Below, piece after piece: positions 61,341 to 64,000 of a DNA stretch of 64,000 bases (position 1 is the first letter of the stretch; the number at the start of each line of letters is the position of its first letter). Both the position numbers and the translations under genes were made by a program. Source of the stretch: Larix kaempferi (Eukaryota; Streptophyta; Pinopsida; Pinales; Pinaceae); the NCBI GenBank assembly GCA_027924585.1, contig BSBM01000812.1, forward strand, positions 186,001-250,000, given 5' to 3'. The notes beneath the pieces are model-generated. The model searched no databases and was not told the origin of the DNA. It worked only from the letters and a program-made list of their open reading frames with translations.

Positions 61341-62986
61341 CATCCCATATCCTGGGAACTTCAGATTCTTCAATATCTTCAATAGATAGATTTCTTTAAA
61401 CTTTGTTTTTGGAACAAATGTTATAGTCCTTCTTTTGTAGGTGATTGTACACGATCTTTCCTACAAGTCAAGTTCAATTGCATGATTAGAAACATCTCAT
61501 AGTGTTTCAAAATCAAAATCTTACACATAAGTACATATGTCATACAATCATGCAATTATCTTAGCCAATGCTTCAATACAACATTTATCCATATCTCGTA
61601 ACTTTTTAGATGCCTTCCATCTCTACCAGAACATTGTTAAGAGTGTGCACAACTCCCAACATGTTAGTAAAGAGGATTCATTCTAGATAAGTAGCAATGG
61701 AATGTTGTACAGTACCATAGGCCACTTACCCATTACTTGCATATTAGTAGTATCTTGTTCATTAATGCAACTTTTCTAAAATGCAAAATGTACATCCTAA
61801 ATCTAGGAACATAAGTATGTACATGAATGAACAACATCATTTAAGTAATAAGAAATGATAATTCAAAAACTTATCTTTGTTTAGTTGTTGGGTGAACTCC
61901 CTCTCAATCTTTGCTTCCTTGCAGGAACTACTGGAGTGTGCTCCCTCTTGATCTTTGCTTCCTGGATTACCTGTCCTTGAACTTATACTCATCCTGGACC
62001 ACTATGCATGCTTAAGTGTGCACTAGTATCACCATTGTGTTATCCTCAATATCTCATACATAACCATACATACATTCGTATAATATTAATACTATCAAAA
62101 CATTATGATCCTAACTAATCTTATGTATGGTAATGATCATTTCACACACAGGTAATACGCGTTAATGTTCAAAGTTTCAGGGAAGACTTCTTTTACTCAT
62201 GCATATTCTTATTTGACCATAGGACTCTTCTGGTTAGTCATATCATCAATCAAAGTAGGAAACATAATATGCATAAACGCTTGATTACTTCTAACTTCAA
62301 GAATAATCATTATCATTCATACAAAAGTATAAGATCCTAACATAAGGTAGGATTCTAACTTGATATAGGAAAAACATACCTGGATTATCATGTTAGCTAG
62401 TTAGGTCTAACATACCCGCATAAAGTCTTCTTGTTCTCTTCAATGACTTGTGCTTAGTAACCTACATAACTCATAGGTTAAGCATTGTAGAACCAAATTA
62501 TACATACCTCGTAAGTAGAGCTTCTATGTGATCCATGAGTCTTTGTCTTCATGTCACCATGTTTACATGTTCTTGATCTAGAAATTGATTTGTACCTTTC
62601 ATGTTAGTGGACAACATCATCCTCATACAACACCACAGTGCATTAGTACAATCATAAGTGTAATAACCCTAATCAATGAATGTCTTCTATCATTCACATG
62701 CATTCATAATTTTGACTAGGGTGATGAGACAAGTCTAAGATTAATCAAGATTGTAGTAACCTTAATAATATGAAGGAAAACATATCATAAACTCAATCAT
62801 GAACAAATTTCAAAACATATGTGTATCTCTTCAAGTCATACTTGTCGGGATTGCTTGTAGCCTTCTCATGTAAAGCCTCAGCCTCATCTCCCTCTGGAAC
62901 TGGAACTTCTTCACTTATGCAGGTGTCCAATTCATTCTTTTCTAGGATTAACCCAATCCACTTTGATTTGTTGAAATTGGATCTCG
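61341..62986. other. No recognisable gene
   Basis: AT-rich with short chance frames only. The missing Copia integrase and gag are not here, so the element ends by deletion or an unrecognised insertion. Confidence 0.5.
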
Positions 62987-63163
62987 AGCTGGATTAGGGT
63001 TTGTTAGAGAAACCCTAAAAAATTCCAACTTTGAATTTCAAACTTCTGAATGGATGGAAAGATGTGGCTTGTTGAGCTGATCAAGATGGTATACTTCAAT
63101 TTTGAAAACTGCAAAATTTGATCCCTCAAAATTGCCTTTGAAACTTCCAGATTCACTAGACAA

Positions 63164-63480
63164 GACCCTGAACGAGGGTTTGATAAAGCCCACCCTTCTG
63201 CCTAGCCAAAAGGTTCGATCCAAAGCTCTAAACTTCAATTTTTTTGAGGAGCTTCCAGCTGTGATCACAGACTTCAAAAATTCCAACTTTTGCAGAAGCC
63301 CTAATTTTTCATTTTTCTGATCAAAATCTCGAACTAGGGTTTGATCAAGCCCGGCCTTCTGCCAAACCAAAAAATTCAATCTTAGTCTCTAACTTTTGAT
63401 TTTGATTTTGATGAGGAGCATTCAGCTATGGACTTTGATTCCGAAAATTCCAACTTTCTCCGGAGCCCTAAATTTCCGCA
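63164..63480. repeat. Diverged tandem duplication, period about 161 bp
   Basis: AGGGTTTGAT(A/C)AAGCCC recurs at 63175 and 63336, followed in each by CCTTCTGCC, GAGGAGC, GACTT and AATTCCAACTTT. A partial third copy may lie near 62993-63035. Frames through it (63038-63379, 63422-63697) are not recognised. Confidence 0.7.
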
Positions 63481-64000
63481 GCAGTGACAAGCCAAGAATG
63501 AAGGTGCTCAGAATCCAATTTTGTTTTGATAGAAATATGCACCTGATTGTTTCTGGTGCATCTATGAAATTACAAATCCACAAGGTTTGAAACTTGAACC
63601 TATGGTATCCTGATCTGTCATCTTTCCAACCACATACGTCTAACCTCAATTGGATTCTCTGAGAGGGAGTTATACCAAGTGTCACAATGTGACCCATTTA
63701 TGGGATAAAACAGGAGAGCGAACTTGTACGGTGTGCCACATGTCACAGGTTCAATTTCGGCCTCTGAAAACCATACCTGATAAAATAAAGTCCATTCCCT
63801 ACATGTCACTTTTTACGAAATTTCATTTGGAGCTTCCTATCCCAAGTTGTGACCTTTTTACCTAGGTCACCTATTTATGACTAAGATCTAGAAGAGGAAA
63901 AAACCCTAGATGGTACAGATCATAAATCACAAAGTACAACGAATCAGATGTTTTTCTTTCGACACAAGTTACATGGGGATGTCATCTTCGACATGTAATT
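63481..64000. other. No recognisable gene
   Basis: Short frames only, such as 63650-63865; no domain or RNA gene seen. Confidence 0.45.

Overview
The window looks like an intergenic, transposon-saturated stretch of a large plant nuclear genome. I see no intact host gene, no tRNA or rRNA gene and no CRISPR array. The polyprotein domains (Ty1/Copia gag, protease, integrase, RT, RNase H; Ty3/Gypsy gag and protease; LINE RNase H and zf-RVT) are of land-plant type. The deep nesting, old solo LTR and several non-autonomous families suggest a big genome, perhaps a gymnosperm; that last point is inference.

Layout. 1-5901: minus-strand Copia gag and its 5' LTR, interrupted by a solo LTR (3394-5215, TSD GACTT). 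5902-9493: diverged non-coding repeats, a tandem ~496 bp duplication and an LTR edge. 9494-23120: a plus-strand Gypsy element (gag and protease only) into which a second gag-protease element (11491-19438) has inserted. 24288-35741: a young minus-strand array LTR-body-LTR-body-LTR with three 2026 bp LTRs and one outer TTTTT duplication. Its bodies encode a protein with a gag-type zinc knuckle, two 60-residue repeats and an RT-like YFDDI box, but no complete RT or integrase. 36182-37166: a 985 bp TTA-flanked terminal-inverted-repeat element with an AT-rich core. 37991-40489: two poly(A)-tailed minus-strand retro-insertions with target duplications of 14 bp and about 88 bp. 42091-43240: LINE zf-RVT relic. 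43261-48230: decayed full-domain Copia, minus strand. 48874-49464: purine/pyrimidine foldback with TA microsatellites. 50490-52095: plus-strand Copia fragment. 52134-58470: plus-strand Tat-like Gypsy gag-protease element, cut off by a minus-strand Copia (about 58480-61340) with a clean RNase H domain and two minisatellites. 61341-64000: no recognisable gene; one tandem duplication.

Together these show waves of insertion. The two nested Gypsy-type elements at 9.5-23 kb have LTR pairs differing by roughly 10% by eye. The array at 24-36 kb differs by only about 1% and is the youngest structure. Three separate families keep gag, or gag plus protease, but lack RT and integrase, so they would depend on enzymes supplied in trans.
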